A program made the translations under genes and the position numbers. A DNA stretch of 64,000 nucleotides from Gammaproteobacteria bacterium. Lineage in GTDB: Bacteria > Pseudomonadota > Gammaproteobacteria > Steroidobacterales > Steroidobacteraceae. Of this stretch, positions 28,560 through 37,704 are shown piece after piece (the stretch's first letter is position 1; each line of letters opens with the position of its first letter). The stretch spans positions 1 to 64,000 of the forward strand of contig JAABQQ010000216.1 of assembly GCA_011391405.1 (NCBI GenBank). The letters are read 5' to 3'. The notes below the pieces were generated by a model. The model did no database searches. It was not told the DNA's origin and saw nothing but the letters and a program-made list of their open reading frames with translations.

Positions 28560-29783
28560 TCAAGCGCGGCCATAGGTCCGCTCGACGTAATCCTCGACCA
28601 GCTGCTGGAATTCCTCGGCGATGCGTTCGCCCTTGAGGGTCGGGCCTTTCTCGCCGTCGATGTAGACCGGTGCCACCGGACGCTCGCCCGTGCCCGGCAG
28701 GCTGATCCCGAGATTCGCGTGCTTGCTCTCGCCAGGGCCGTTCACGACGCAGCCCATGACCGCGACCGTCATCTGCTCGACGCCCGCATAGCGTTTGCGC
28801 CAATCGGGCATGCGATGGCGCAGGTGTGACTGGATGTCCTGCGCGAGTTGCTGGAAATACGTGGAGGTCGTGCGCCCGCAGCCGGGGCAGGCGATGACCA
28901 TCGGCGTGAACGAACGCAGGCCCATCGTCTGCAGGATTTCCTGCGCGACGATCACCTCCTGCGTGCGGTCACCGTTGGGCTCGGGCGTGAGCGAGACGCG
29001 GATCGTGTCGCCGATGCCTTCCTGCAGCAGCACGGAGATGCCCGCGGTCGACGCGACGATGCCCTTGGAGCCCATGCCGGCCTCGGTCAGGCCGAGGTGC
29101 AGCGCGTAATCGCAGCGGCGCGCGATGTTGCGATAGACGCCGATCAGGTCCTGCACGCCGCTGACCTTGCACGAGATCACGATGTGATCGTGCGGCAATC
29201 CGATCTCTTCGGCGCGTGCAGCGCTTTCGAGTGCGGAGACCACCAGCGCTTCACGCACGACGTCGTTCGCCTCGAGCGGTTGCGCCTGCTTCGAGTTCTC
29301 GTCCATCAGGCGCGTGAGCAGATCCTGGTCGAGGCTGCCCCAGTTGACGCCGATGCGTACTGGCTTGCCGTAGCGGCAGGCCGTCTCGACCATCTCGGTG
29401 AACTGTGGATCGCGTTTGCTGCCGCGACCGACGTTGCCCGGGTTGATGCGGTACTTCGCCAGCGTCTCGGCACAACCAGGGTGCTCGCGCAGCAGCTTGT
29501 GCCCGTTGAAGTGGAAATCGCCCACGATCGGCACCGACACACCCAGTTGCGCCAGCCGTTCGACGATGCGCGGCACCGCGGCGGCGGCTTCGTCCGTGTT
29601 CACGGTGACGCGTACGATTTCCGAACCCGCGATTGCGAGCGCACGAATCTGCAGCGACGTGCCCTCGACGTCGGCCGTGTCGGTGTTGGTCATCGACTGC
29701 ACGACGACCGGGTGACCGCCGCCGACGGTCACCGGACCGATGCGGACCGGCGTGCTCTGGCGACGGACGATGGGGCTGCTCAT
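28560..29783 (-). CDS. ispG: 4-hydroxy-3-methylbut-2-enyl diphosphate synthase IspG
   Basis: IspG converts MEcPP to HMBPP in the non-mevalonate isoprenoid pathway with a 4Fe-4S cluster. The 407-residue protein begins with the TIM-barrel domain ([38 protein letters not shown]). Its cluster-binding domain carries C299-PG-C302, C345 in GCVVNGPGE, and E352, equivalent to the three cysteines and glutamate of E. coli IspG. Its ATG overlaps the stop of the upstream DUF885 gene by four bases. Confidence 0.97.
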   Translation of the reverse strand: MSSPIVRRQSTPVRIGPVTVGGGHPVVVQSMTNTDTADVEGTSLQIRALAIAGSEIVRVTVNTDEAAAAVPRIVERLAQLGVSVPIVGDFHFNGHKLLREHPGCAETLAKYRINPGNVGRGSKRDPQFTEMVETACRYGKPVRIGVNWGSLDQDLLTRLMDENSKQAQPLEANDVVREALVVSALESAARAEEIGLPHDHIVISCKVSGVQDLIGVYRNIARRCDYALHLGLTEAGMGSKGIVASTAGISVLLQEGIGDTIRVSLTPEPNGDRTQEVIVAQEILQTMGLRSFTPMVIACPGCGRTTSTYFQQLAQDIQSHLRHRMPDWRKRYAGVEQMTVAVMGCVVNGPGESKHANLGISLPGTGERPVAPVYIDGEKGPTLKGERIAEEFQQLVEDYVERTYGRA

Positions 29784-31552
29784 GGGTGCGCGGCTTTCGT
29801 CGCGGCGATCCAGCGATGCACGTTGGCTTCGAGTACGTCGAGCGGAATCGCGCCGCTGCCGAGCACCACGTCGTGGAACGCGCGGATGTCGAACTTGTCA
29901 CCCAGCTGGGAAGTAGCATCGCCGCGCAGCTGCTTGATCTTCAGTTCGCCGATCTTGTACGCCAGCGCCTGGCCCGGATTGCCGATGTAGCGGTCGATTT
30001 CGTTGATGATGTCGAGCTCGGTCTTCGCTGCGTTCGCCTTGAAGTAGTCGATGGCCTGCTGCCGCGTCCAGTGCTTGTGATGCAGGCCGGTGTCGACGAC
30101 GAGGCGCACGGCGCGCCACATCTCGTAGGTCAGCTGGCCGAACTTGTCGTAGGGATCCTCGTAGAACCCCATCTCCTCGCCGAGGCTCTCGCTGTAGAGC
30201 GCCCAGCCTTCGACGAACGCGGTGGCCTCGAAGTCGCGGCGGAACTTCGGCAGATCGCCGAGTTCCTGCGCCAGCGAAATCTGCAGGTGATGGCCCGGCA
30301 CTGCCTCGTGAATCGTCAGCACGGGGATCTCGTACTTCGGGCGTTCCTCGGGTTTGTAGAGGTTCACGTAATAGTACCCCGCGCGCTTGCCGTCCATCGC
30401 CGGGCCCTGGTAGTAGGCCGTCGTGGTGTCCGGTGCGACCTGCTCCGCGATCTGCCGCACGCCGTACGGCATGCGCGGCAGCTTGCCGAAGTACTGCGGC
30501 AGCTTCGGGTCGACGCGCTTCGCCATCGCCTCGTAGGCCTGGAGCAGTTCTTTCGGGTCGGTGTAGCGGAATTTCGGGTCGGTGCGCAGGTAGGTCAGGA
30601 ACTCGTCGAAGCTGCCCTTGAAGTCCGTCCTGGCAATGACCTTCATCATCTCGCCGCGGATGCGCGCGACTTCCTTGAGGCCGATCTCGTGGATCTCGTC
30701 CGGCGTCAGCTTGGTTGTCGTGTAGAAGCGCGCGAGCTCGGCGTAGCGCGCGGCGCCGTTCGGCGTGTCCCACAGGCCGACGGTCTCGCGAGCCTGCGGC
30801 AGGTAATCGTCGACGACGTACTGCTTCAACTTCGCGTACGACGGTACGACCGTCTTCATGATCGCATCACGTGCAGCGGCCTGCAGGCGCGCCTGCTCGG
30901 AAGCCGGGATCGAATCCGGCATCTTCATGAACGCTTCGTAGAACGGGCTCGTCGTGGGGTCCGTGACGATCTGCTTGTCGAGCTGCGGCGGCACCCGCTG
31001 CATGATGATCTTCGGCGGCACCTGGCCGCGCTTCAAGCCGTCGCGCATCAAGGCGATGTTCTGGTCGACGAGCTTGTCGATCGTGCCGATGCGGCTCAGC
31101 CACTGCTCGTAGTCCTTGACCGTCTTGAACACGACGACGTCCGCCATGCGGTGCATCGAAGCGAGTCCGCTGCGCTGCGAGAGCGGCGTGTACTGCGAGC
31201 CGTAGTCGTAGGTGTCGATGTTCGCCTGGTACTGGCGGCGGAACAGGTCGCGGTTCAGCTGGTCCTCGGCGGTCAGCTGCTGCGGGTCGATCCTTTCCAG
31301 CGCGGCGATGACCGCCTTGTCGCTCTCGTAGGAGGCCTGCAGGGCGGCCGGGGAGCGGTCCGGCCACTTGTCGTCGAAGCGGTGGTCGCCGATATAGGTG
31401 GCGCCGACCGGATTTTCGCGCAGGCCGCGCTCCCATTCGGCGTCGAAAAGTGCGTGCAAGTCCCTGGTGGAGCTCGTTTTATCCTGCGCGTGAAGCGAGG
31501 CGGATAAGGGCAGGGTGAGCAGCAGGACCAGGGCAGGCAGGACCGGACGCAT
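29780..31552 (-). CDS. DUF885 family secreted peptidase-like protein
   Basis: The 590-residue product has a signal peptide ([16 protein letters not shown]) and the DUF885 architecture of a long helical bundle. The likely zinc site is in [17 protein letters not shown], an HExxxGHH arrangement, followed by [36 protein letters not shown] supplying further acidic residues. DUF885 proteins are predicted gluzincin-like metallopeptidases, probably periplasmic here; the substrate is unknown. It ends inside the ispG start (ATGA) and is thus coupled to an unrelated metabolic gene. Confidence 0.85.
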   Translation of the reverse strand: MRPVLPALVLLLTLPLSASLHAQDKTSSTRDLHALFDAEWERGLRENPVGATYIGDHRFDDKWPDRSPAALQASYESDKAVIAALERIDPQQLTAEDQLNRDLFRRQYQANIDTYDYGSQYTPLSQRSGLASMHRMADVVVFKTVKDYEQWLSRIGTIDKLVDQNIALMRDGLKRGQVPPKIIMQRVPPQLDKQIVTDPTTSPFYEAFMKMPDSIPASEQARLQAAARDAIMKTVVPSYAKLKQYVVDDYLPQARETVGLWDTPNGAARYAELARFYTTTKLTPDEIHEIGLKEVARIRGEMMKVIARTDFKGSFDEFLTYLRTDPKFRYTDPKELLQAYEAMAKRVDPKLPQYFGKLPRMPYGVRQIAEQVAPDTTTAYYQGPAMDGKRAGYYYVNLYKPEERPKYEIPVLTIHEAVPGHHLQISLAQELGDLPKFRRDFEATAFVEGWALYSESLGEEMGFYEDPYDKFGQLTYEMWRAVRLVVDTGLHHKHWTRQQAIDYFKANAAKTELDIINEIDRYIGNPGQALAYKIGELKIKQLRGDATSQLGDKFDIRAFHDVVLGSGAIPLDVLEANVHRWIAATKAAHP

Positions 31553-31618
31553 GCAGTGACCTCTCTATATAGAAGGACGCGATGTTCCGGTCCCCGCGGG
31601 GCATTGGCAAGCCGTTGG

Positions 31619-31655
31619 CCTCACCCAGGTGCACCCCCGCGCGGCGGGAGAGGGA
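31619..31655. repeat. REP-like hairpin repeat, degenerate copy
   Basis: CCTCACCCAGGTGCACCCCC followed by a CGGCGGGAGAGGGA arm resembles the copy at 46115-46152. The 260-base gap between the divergently placed neighbours 31553-31812 holds this repeat and, near 31780-31800, an AT-rich stretch (TTGATTGTTTTACTATAACT) that may carry a promoter. Confidence 0.45.
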
Positions 31656-31812
31656 ATCACAACCCTGACCCCGCATTTCCGCCAGCCACGGATACCGCTA
31701 CTCACGGGATAAGTCCGGGCGGCAGGTGCATTGCGCGGTACCGCGGGCCCGACCAGGTCACCGGTTATGCTAAGTCTTTGATTGTTTTACTATAACTGCA
31801 CAAGCAGGTTGT

Positions 31813-32331
31813 CTACGGCGAGCGCCCGGGCGGCAGGTAGAGTTGTCGGGTCTGTACGTCACATAAACGGAAGCCGTACTTGCGGTAGAAGGCCTCGGCG
31901 GAAGCGTCATTGGCTTCGACGACCACGGCGTAGACGCCCAGCGTGTGCCGCGCCAGCAAAGTGCGCTTGATCGCGTTCTGCAGGAGCAATTCACCCAGGC
32001 CGCGCCCGCGACGTGCCGCTGTGGCTGCCAGCCTTCCGATTCGTACCGCCGGGACGGGGTAGGTCGGCAGGCTTTTGCGGTCGGCCTCCGTCATGCGCTC
32101 GAAGGCTAGCGTTGCTGCGCTCAGGCTGTAGTAGCCCAGGATCGTAACGGGCTGATCGGAATCGAACAGTACGAAGGTCGTCGCAATGCCTTTGGCGCGA
32201 TGTTGCACCACCAGCGCCCGCAGGTAACGATTCAGCGGCTCCACGCCACAGTCGAAGCCCCCGCGATCGTGGCGCTTCGGATCCAGCTCTCCGGCCGAGA
32301 TCGGCACTTCAGAGGTCGAGCGCGTCACCAC
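31813..32331 (-). CDS. GNAT toxin of a DUF1778-type toxin-antitoxin pair (TacT/AtaT-like)
   Basis: The 172-residue acetyltransferase starts with a GTG and overlaps the preceding DUF1778 gene by 23 bases. The motifs HDRGGFDCGVEPLNRYLRALVVQH, TTFVLFDSDQPVTILGYYSLS and IGRLAATAARRGRGLGELLLQNA match the TacT/AtaT/KacT family, which acetylates the amino group of charged tRNAs to stop translation. EANDASAEAFYRKYGF is the last GNAT helix. The partner gene and overlap fit the TA assignment; activity is inferred from the family. Confidence 0.88.
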   Translation of the reverse strand: MVTRSTSEVPISAGELDPKRHDRGGFDCGVEPLNRYLRALVVQHRAKGIATTFVLFDSDQPVTILGYYSLSAATLAFERMTEADRKSLPTYPVPAVRIGRLAATAARRGRGLGELLLQNAIKRTLLARHTLGVYAVVVEANDASAEAFYRKYGFRLCDVQTRQLYLPPGRSP

Positions 32332-32539
32332 GCTTCATGGCACGCCGCAGCGCTGCGTTCGGCGCGAACGGCTTGGCAAGAGACGACAGAAACCGCTTCG
32401 ACTCGGCCGCCGAGAGGGTCGTCACCGACTCCGCGGCGACCGCTCGATCGGCTTCGCGCAGTACTGCCGTGCGGACGAATGTGGCCAGTGGCAGCCCAGC
32501 CAGGGCCGCAGCGCGGTCGATGCGCTGTCGATCCTTCAC
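32309..32539 (-). CDS. DUF1778 ribbon-helix-helix antitoxin
   Basis: The 76 residues from GTG 32539 include DRQRIDRAAALAGLPLATFVRTAVLREA, the helix-turn-helix part of the DUF1778 ribbon-helix-helix domain, and a C-terminal tail that would neutralise the GNAT toxin. The strand that contacts DNA (read as ARLDLRLS) lies immediately upstream in the same open frame, but only CTG (32573-32575) or ATC (32570-32572) could start it before a TAA at 32585-32587. Either translation uses a rare start, or the protein lost its DNA-binding strand. It overlaps the toxin gene. Confidence 0.78.
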   Translation of the reverse strand: MKDRQRIDRAAALAGLPLATFVRTAVLREADRAVAAESVTTLSAAESKRFLSSLAKPFAPNAALRRAMKRGDALDL

Positions 32540-32697
32540 GGACAGGCGCAGATCGAGGCGGGCGGTGGCGATCAGCGGCGGGTGTTACGTCAAGCTTAGT
32601 TGTTGGTCTTGGGCCGCCGAATAGCGGTTTGGCAAAAGTCGAAGCGGACGCGTACCGTGGCTACGGACAAATGTGCGAACAGGGGGAGAAAGCACAA

Positions 32698-33228
32698 ATG
32701 ATTCGAAGCATTCCTGGCGGCATGGTGCTGACCGTGTTCGGCACCATCGCATTTGTGGCCACCCTGCCGGTGTCGAGCGCCGCCGTGCGTCCGACGGAAG
32801 ACGAGACTGCGGTTCTCGCTGCAATGGACCGTTACCTGGCCGCGATTTCGGCGAGCGATCTCGATGCGATGGCGTCGATGCAGACGCCGGACGGGATGAA
32901 CTACCGGGCACGTGCGCTCGCGAGCGGTGGCATGGAGGTCGTGGGCCGGCCCAATTCCTACTGGGTTGATCCGGCGCGCAAGGATGGCCGCACGTACCGC
33001 GAGCGGTACTGGGCGCCCACCGTGCTGGTCCGGGGCAGCATCGCAATGGTCTGGGCGCCCTATGAATTCTGGATCGACGGCAAAACCAGTCACTGCGGCG
33101 TCGACGTGTTCAGTTTCATCAAGGTCGGCGAAGCGTGGCACGTCGCCAACTCGATGTGGACCGTGGAACCGGACGCTTGCCCGGAGCTGCGACCGGCGGA
33201 TCCTGCCAGTATTCGTCCCGCGGGTTGA
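32698..33228 (+). CDS. secreted NTF2/DUF4440-like protein
   Basis: The 176-residue protein has a signal peptide (GGMVLTVFGTIAFVATLPVSSA) and a SnoaL/DUF4440-type domain: ETAVLAAMDRYLAAISASDLDAMASM opens the alpha helices, and RERYWAPTVLVRGSIAMVWAPYEFWIDGKTSHCGVDVFSFIK forms the curved sheet. Such domains bind small hydrophobic ligands or act as dimeric enzymes; the role here is unknown. GGGGAG is placed about ten bases before ATG 32698. Confidence 0.7.
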   Translation: MIRSIPGGMVLTVFGTIAFVATLPVSSAAVRPTEDETAVLAAMDRYLAAISASDLDAMASMQTPDGMNYRARALASGGMEVVGRPNSYWVDPARKDGRTYRERYWAPTVLVRGSIAMVWAPYEFWIDGKTSHCGVDVFSFIKVGEAWHVANSMWTVEPDACPELRPADPASIRPAG

Positions 33229-33598
33229 TGGCCGCCCGGCGCGCCGAATCGATTTCAGGTGCGAGGCGCAGTGTCCCTGCGCGGCTGCGCGGGCGAGTCA
33301 CTTACTGATGGCTGCCCGGCAATTTCGCGAGGTGGCCTGACGCGTGACAGCCAGATATCGTGAGAATTCCGGGTCCATAGCGTGTCTGCGGAAACTCGGC
33401 CGGTCGTTGCCGTGCGCTCGGCCAGGACGGTCAGTGCCGTCGCTTTCACTGTGTCTGCCCAGCCCATCGGTGTGCCTCGCGTTCTTGCTGTGCCACGGGA
33501 CGTCATCGCTTGCCGTCCTTTCTGACTACAGGATTATCCAACAGTCGTTAAGTCAGACCAGTCACCAGAGTGTTTCTGTTTGGCGACAGGCTGAGGAA
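33229..33598 (+). other. 370-base intergenic stretch
   Basis: No convincing gene is seen on either strand. A GC-rich imperfect inverted repeat near 33271-33291 (CCCTGCGCGG against CTGCGCGGG) could fold at the end of the preceding transcript but lacks a T run. A TTGCCG followed by an AT-richer stretch near 33507-33540 may be part of the promoter of the small membrane protein gene. Confidence 0.4.
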
Positions 33599-33811
33599 AT
33601 GTGGACAATCCTTCAGGGCATGACGAACGAAGCCGCGCGTCGATTGCAGACCGTAAAGTTGCTGCACACGGTGGTGTGGGCCGTGTTCGCCGGCTGCGTC
33701 CTGGCGCTTCCATGGCTGGCCCGGCACAACCAGCGGATCTTCGGGTCGCTGTACGCGACCGCGCCCGCGACGGTGCTGTTCCTGATCGCGGCGTTTCGAA
33801 TCGGACACTAG
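33599..33811 (+). CDS. small two-helix membrane protein, unknown
   Basis: The 70-residue protein has a short basic/amphipathic start (NEAARRLQTVK) and two membrane helices, LLHTVVWAVFAGCVLALPWLA and LYATAPATVLFLIAAF, joined by a positively charged loop ARHNQR. The VVWAVFAGCVLALP pattern occurs in unannotated small membrane proteins of many bacteria; I know of no function. The start is ATG 33599, after a GAGG element about five bases upstream. Confidence 0.5.
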   Translation: MWTILQGMTNEAARRLQTVKLLHTVVWAVFAGCVLALPWLARHNQRIFGSLYATAPATVLFLIAAFRIGH

Positions 33812-33832
33812 TCGAGAACTGCGGGAGTCGCC

Positions 33833-34114
33833 ATGTGCCGAAACATCAGGACGCTGTTCAACTTCGAACCGCCGGCGACGGAGCAGGAGATTCGTGAGGC
33901 CTCGCTGCAGTTCGTGCGCAAGCTGAGCGGGTTCACGGCGCCGTCGAAGGCCAACGAGGCGGCGTTCCAGCAGGCCGTGGCGGAGGTCGCGGCGTCGGCG
34001 ACGGTGCTGATCCGCTCACTGACGACTACATCGACGCCGCGGGACCGTGAGGTGGAAGCGGTGAAGGCGAAGGCCCGGTCGGCCACGCGGTTCGGTCGCG
34101 GGCTTCCCGACTGA
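33833..34114 (+). CDS. DUF2277 family protein
   Basis: The 93-residue protein begins MCRNIRTLFNFEPPATEQEIREASLQ-type, with the C-R-N-I-(R/K)-L-F-N-F-E-P-P-A-T pattern diagnostic of DUF2277. The second helix QFVRKLSGFTAPSKANEAAF is also typical. No activity is known. The length is normal. It follows the small membrane protein gene by 21 bases. Confidence 0.85.
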   Translation: MCRNIRTLFNFEPPATEQEIREASLQFVRKLSGFTAPSKANEAAFQQAVAEVAASATVLIRSLTTTSTPRDREVEAVKAKARSATRFGRGLPD

Positions 34115-34425
34115 AGAGGCGACTCGATCCAGGGTCAGGGTGCGGCCGGCGTCGCTGGTGAAGTGGTTGTTCGACATGGTCGGTGCCCCGTGAGCGTTGC
34201 GGACGGAATTGTCCGAAGCCCGCTGGCTGGGGTCGTGTTGTGTTTGTGGGAGGGTGGGGGAGAATCGAGCGCCAGAGTCTTCGTTGACGCGCCCTGCATG
34301 GGATCGCTCCACCGGAGGTCATCGCGGATGCCAAACTTGCCGTTTCCGGATGGCATCGGCGCGTGCTGTGCAGTCGGCAGAGGTTCGGAAGGGATCGACG
34401 GTTAAGCCATGGGAGGTGACAGCGC
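34115..34425 (+). other. 311-base intergenic stretch
   Basis: I see no gene. A short inverted repeat CGGAC-GGAATT-GTCCG lies at about 34201-34216. A G-rich run (GGGAGGGTGGGGG) lies near 34250. The last part contains the very good ribosome site GGAGGTGA (34412-34419) for the downstream GntR-like gene. Confidence 0.4.
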
Positions 34426-34869
34426 ATGCAGGAGTACTGGGCCACGCGGACGGGACGGTGGCGAAGGGCGATGCACGATTGCGCGGGACCGTCGCTGGCG
34501 GAGCGGCTGCAGCAGGTGATCCGCCATGACGTGGAAGCGGGGCAGTTGCCGGCGGGGGCGTTGTTGCCGACCAGCGAACGCGTCGCGGCTGAACTGGTCA
34601 TCGAACCGGCGGACGTGCAGGCGGCGTACGCGCGCCTGCTTGCTGACGGGTTGCTCGAAGAACGCGTGGACGGCGTGCTCTGCATTGCGAGCCAAGGGCG
34701 CGAGACGACAGTCGGCGACGCGACACAGATCCGCTTCGAGGCAGCACTGCTCAAGGCAGTGCGTGAAGCGGCGGCCCGCGGCCTGTCGAGTGCCGAGGCC
34801 ACCGGGATGTTCAAAGCGGCCGTGATCCGCCTGGAAGAAATGGAGCGGCCGAAGAAGCCACGGGAGTGA
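34426..34869 (+). CDS. GntR-type winged-helix transcription regulator
   Basis: The 147-residue protein has a GntR winged helix: SLAERLQQVIRHDVEAGQLPAGALLPTSERVAAELVIEPADVQAAYARLLADGLLEERVDGVLCIA (about residues 22-88). A short helical tail follows instead of a full effector domain. That places it near the small YtrA-like regulators, which usually control membrane transport genes, but no such genes are adjacent. ATG 34426 is fixed by a strong Shine-Dalgarno six bases upstream. Confidence 0.75.
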   Translation: MQEYWATRTGRWRRAMHDCAGPSLAERLQQVIRHDVEAGQLPAGALLPTSERVAAELVIEPADVQAAYARLLADGLLEERVDGVLCIASQGRETTVGDATQIRFEAALLKAVREAAARGLSSAEATGMFKAAVIRLEEMERPKKPRE

Positions 34870-34957
34870 GCAGGATGCGTTCGTCCAATGGAATTGCGGT
34901 CGTGACCGCACCTTAAAGTCAGGAGCTCGCAGCCACACCGCTGTGCGGGCGTTGCCG

Positions 34958-35647
34958 CTAGTCGCAGTGGTCCTGCCGGTCGCACACGTCGCCGGTCCAT
35001 TCGGCGAGAGACTGCTGCAAGGCCTGGACAAAGATCGCGCTGTCCTGCGCACCGCTGACCGCGTATTTGTGGTTGAAGACGAAGAAGGGCACGGCGTTGA
35101 TGCCGAACCGCGATGCCTGGTCAATGTCGCGGTGGACGTCGGCGGCGAATCGATCTCCGCTCAACACGTCGCGCACTTCGCTCGCGGGCAGGCCGGCGTC
35201 GACGGCGAGTGTCGTCAGCTGTGTTTGGTCGGCGATGTTCTGGCCGTCGACGAAATACGCTTTGAACAGTCGTTCCTGCACGTCGTCGCCCTTGCCTGCG
35301 CTGGCGGCGTAGTGCGCGAGTCGGTGTGCGTCGAAGGTGTTGGCGACGACGGTGCGGTTGTAGTCGAACGTCAGTCCGACGACTCTGGCTCGATCGGTGA
35401 CATCGGCGATGACCCGGCGGGTGACGTCCAGGGTCCAGCCCTTCTTCTCCGCGAGGTTCTGCACGGCGTTGCGGGAGGGGTCGGTCTGCGTGTCGGGCTG
35501 CAGCTGGAAGCTCCGCCAGACAATTTCGATCTGGTCGTGGTTCGGCAGCTGCGCAAGCGCAGTCTCGAACTTGCGCTTGCCGATGTAGCAGAACGGACAG
35601 ATGACGTCGCTCCAGATCTCGACGGTCATCCTGCGTGCAACGGTCAT
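34958..35647 (-). CDS. DsbA-family oxidoreductase, FrnE-like
   Basis: The 229-residue protein has the thioredoxin-fold start VEIWSDVICPFCYIGKRKFE with active site C17-P-F-C20 and the cis-proline region FGINAVPFFVFNHKYAVSGAQ. This is the FrnE/2-hydroxychromene isomerase-like branch of the DsbA superfamily. There is no signal peptide, so it would act in the cytoplasm, as a disulphide isomerase or a glutathione-dependent enzyme. ATG 35647 and ATG 35629 are both possible starts. Confidence 0.85.
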   Translation of the reverse strand: MTVARRMTVEIWSDVICPFCYIGKRKFETALAQLPNHDQIEIVWRSFQLQPDTQTDPSRNAVQNLAEKKGWTLDVTRRVIADVTDRARVVGLTFDYNRTVVANTFDAHRLAHYAASAGKGDDVQERLFKAYFVDGQNIADQTQLTTLAVDAGLPASEVRDVLSGDRFAADVHRDIDQASRFGINAVPFFVFNHKYAVSGAQDSAIFVQALQQSLAEWTGDVCDRQDHCD

Positions 35648-35754
35648 GGGAACGTTCTCGGGTGACGGTTCGGTGGTGGTGAGCGGACGGTGGTCTGCGT
35701 AGACCACGCGAGTGCCGGCGGATCGCCGGCACTCTTATATCGAGCGAGGGCCCG

Positions 35755-35943
35755 TCAGCGCAGGCGAAGGCTGATGCCGAGACTGCCGGCTTTCTGGCGC
35801 ACGGCGCCTTCGCTGCGCTTCAGCACTTTGGCGATCTTCGCGGCGGAGGTGCGGCCCGCTTCTTTGCGGAGCGTCTTCAGGTCCGCGTCGGTCCAGGGGT
35901 TGATCGAGCGCTTCTTTGTTTTCTGTTTGCGAGTCTTGGCCAT
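35755..35943 (-). CDS. small basic Myb/SANT-like DNA-binding protein
   Basis: The 62-residue protein has a lysine/arginine-rich N-terminus (KTRKQKTKKR) followed by a single helix-turn-helix-like unit, PWTDADLKTLRKEAGRTSAAKIAKVLKRSEGAVRQKAGSLG. Its W-T-D-x-(D/E)-(L)-(x)-(x)-L opening and A-x-x-L-x-R-(S/T)-(x)-x-A-(V/I)-(x)-x-(K/R) ending match Myb/SANT-like repeats of bacterial small proteins. DNA binding is likely; the target is unknown. The following gap 35944-36095 shows nothing firm. Confidence 0.65.
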   Translation of the reverse strand: MAKTRKQKTKKRSINPWTDADLKTLRKEAGRTSAAKIAKVLKRSEGAVRQKAGSLGISLRLR

Positions 35944-36095
35944 TTGAAATTCTGATCGGTGACTGGGGTCGAGCAGCTTACGCGGTTCGGTCGTGGGCAG
36001 TGATGCAAATCGCACTGCAGAGCTTTCTGCGACCTGGTCGAGATGCGTACCTGTAGATCGACTGCGTAATGAAGACGTGCCGTCGCAATGACCGA

Positions 36096-37526
36096 CTAGT
36101 CCTTTACGGCCACCTGGAACTGCTCGAGCTTTCCATCCGGCATTTCGTAAGTCCATACGCGCAGTGTCCGGTCGGCGAACTTCGCGTCATATGATCGTCC
36201 CGTCATGCCGCCGCGGAGCCAGCGCCGTGTCTGCCGGAACTCCTTCGGTGCGCCAAGCGGCGCGAGGCTCGTCTTGAAATCGGCGATTGCCTGATCGGTG
36301 AAATAGAAACTTGCGTTGGCAGTGAACAAGCTACGGTCGAAACGTCCTTGCTGCAGACCCTCAAAGATGCTTCGTGCCTGGTTGATTCTTGCGACGTCGG
36401 CTGGTTGCGTTTGTTCCAGCAGGATCCCGGCAAGCTTCTCGGAGAGTTGTTCGGGAGCCGGCGAGGCGTCCAGGTTGACGAGAATGGTGATTGCCGTGCG
36501 GTCATCGGGATAAACCGTGTTCGCGGTGACGAAGCCGTTCACGGCGCCGCCGTGGTCGATCTTGCGGCGGTGGTTCTCCACCTCGACGTGCACGCCGAGC
36601 CCGTACTGGCTGCCGGCGCCGCTGGCCAACAACGTGTCGGTCTCGAACGCACGATACGACGCCTCCGACAGCAGACTGCGGTTGATGACGGAGATGTTCC
36701 AGCGGGCGAGATCCTCGGCCGTCATCGCGAGTCCGCCGGCGCCAAACAGCCACCCGGCGCCGCTGGGGACTGCGACGCGCGGCGGGCCCAGCGCAAAATT
36801 GCCGTAGCCGGTGGTGTTGCCGGAGGCGAGGGGTTCATTGTCGAAATCGCGCACCGAAGTCATCTGCAGCGGCTTGAAGATCCGCTCCTGCAGGAACGCG
36901 AAGAGCGGCTGACCGCTGGCCTTCTCGATGATGCGGCCCGCGATGACGTATCCGGTATTGCTGTACTGCCACTTCGTGCCGGGCTCATAGTCGAGCGGCT
37001 TGCGGGCCCAGCGGTCCATGATGCGCTCCGGTGCCACGGGCTCGACCATCAAGGGGAACATGTAATCCTGCGGCCAGTAGTCCTGATAGCCGGCCGTGTG
37101 GGAAAGCAGCTGACGAATGGTGATGTCGTTGGCGCGGGTGAGTTCGGGCAGGTACTTGGCGACCTTGTCGTCGAGCGAGAGCTTACCGTCCTGCTGCAGC
37201 AGGAGGATGGCTGCCGCGGTGAACTGCTTCGAGACGGACCCGATGGCGTACCGCATGCCAGGTTCGGCCGGCAGCGTCGGCTCGAGGCGTGCCTCACCGT
37301 ACGCCCGCAGGTAGGCGGTCCGGCCGTCGCGAACGATCGCGATCGAGGCGCTGGGCGCGCCGGTATTTTTCAGCACCTCGGCTGCGGCCGCATCGATCTT
37401 CGTCAGGGTCTCAGGGGAAAGGCCACCAGCCGGAGGCGTGTCCGCGGCCAGGCCCAGACGGGCGAATAAAAGAGTGACGACCGTGGCGAGCGTGCAGACC
37501 TGCGCGACGTGATGCTTGAGGTCCAT
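36096..37526 (-). CDS. serine hydrolase of the beta-lactamase class C / PBP4* family
   Basis: The 476-residue product has a signal peptide and the class C serine hydrolase motifs S97-V-S-K100, Y188-S-N190 and an HGG box in KIDHGGAVNG. Lengths of intervening segments fit the DD-peptidase/esterase-like PBP4*/EstB group more than true AmpC. A C-terminal domain of about 110 residues (from QARSIFEGLQQGRF) has no catalytic motif and may bind ligand. The substrate could be a peptide, ester or cyclic amide. ATG 37526 was chosen over 37598 because it precedes the signal peptide. The fragment of a decayed gene lies just upstream. Confidence 0.85.
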   Translation of the reverse strand: MDLKHHVAQVCTLATVVTLLFARLGLAADTPPAGGLSPETLTKIDAAAAEVLKNTGAPSASIAIVRDGRTAYLRAYGEARLEPTLPAEPGMRYAIGSVSKQFTAAAILLLQQDGKLSLDDKVAKYLPELTRANDITIRQLLSHTAGYQDYWPQDYMFPLMVEPVAPERIMDRWARKPLDYEPGTKWQYSNTGYVIAGRIIEKASGQPLFAFLQERIFKPLQMTSVRDFDNEPLASGNTTGYGNFALGPPRVAVPSGAGWLFGAGGLAMTAEDLARWNISVINRSLLSEASYRAFETDTLLASGAGSQYGLGVHVEVENHRRKIDHGGAVNGFVTANTVYPDDRTAITILVNLDASPAPEQLSEKLAGILLEQTQPADVARINQARSIFEGLQQGRFDRSLFTANASFYFTDQAIADFKTSLAPLGAPKEFRQTRRWLRGGMTGRSYDAKFADRTLRVWTYEMPDGKLEQFQVAVKD

Positions 37527-37566
37527 GTCTGTCCTGCTGCCATTCGTGATGTGGCGTGGCCGGAAT

Positions 37567-37704
37567 CTACAGGCGTGCAGTGGGCTTGGCGAGTGCAAGG
37601 GCGGACATGCCGAATTCTGCGGCGAGGTCGCGGACGGGTTTGGTCCAGACGAGGTCGTACAAGGCGGAACGGGAGAGGGTGGTGAAGGTTTTCTGCTGCG
37701 GCAT
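37567..37704 (-). pseudogene. remnant of a YxLVWxxP-domain hypothetical protein
   Basis: A 45-codon frame with a good start (GGAG before ATG 37704) encodes LSRSALYDLVWTKPVRDLAA and GMSALALAK. This is the N-terminal motif of a widespread uncharacterised bacterial family that normally continues into a cysteine/arginine stretch, an IPxPPxGYW block and a longer C-terminal part. Here TAG 37567-37569 falls inside that block; the frame after the stop still reads I-P. The rest of the gene is missing and the serine hydrolase follows. I read it as a truncated remnant; a short functional peptide cannot be excluded. Confidence 0.6.

Noticed and set aside
34016-34177. Minus-strand frame starting at ATG 34177, antisense to the DUF2277 gene
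   Set aside because: No ribosome site and no recognisable domain; its second half is antisense to a well-conserved DUF2277 gene.
36096-37526. Reading the serine hydrolase as an AmpC-type beta-lactamase
   Set aside because: SxxK, YxN and HGG occur in the whole class C/PBP4* superfamily; the extra C-terminal domain and long spacing argue against a resistance enzyme.
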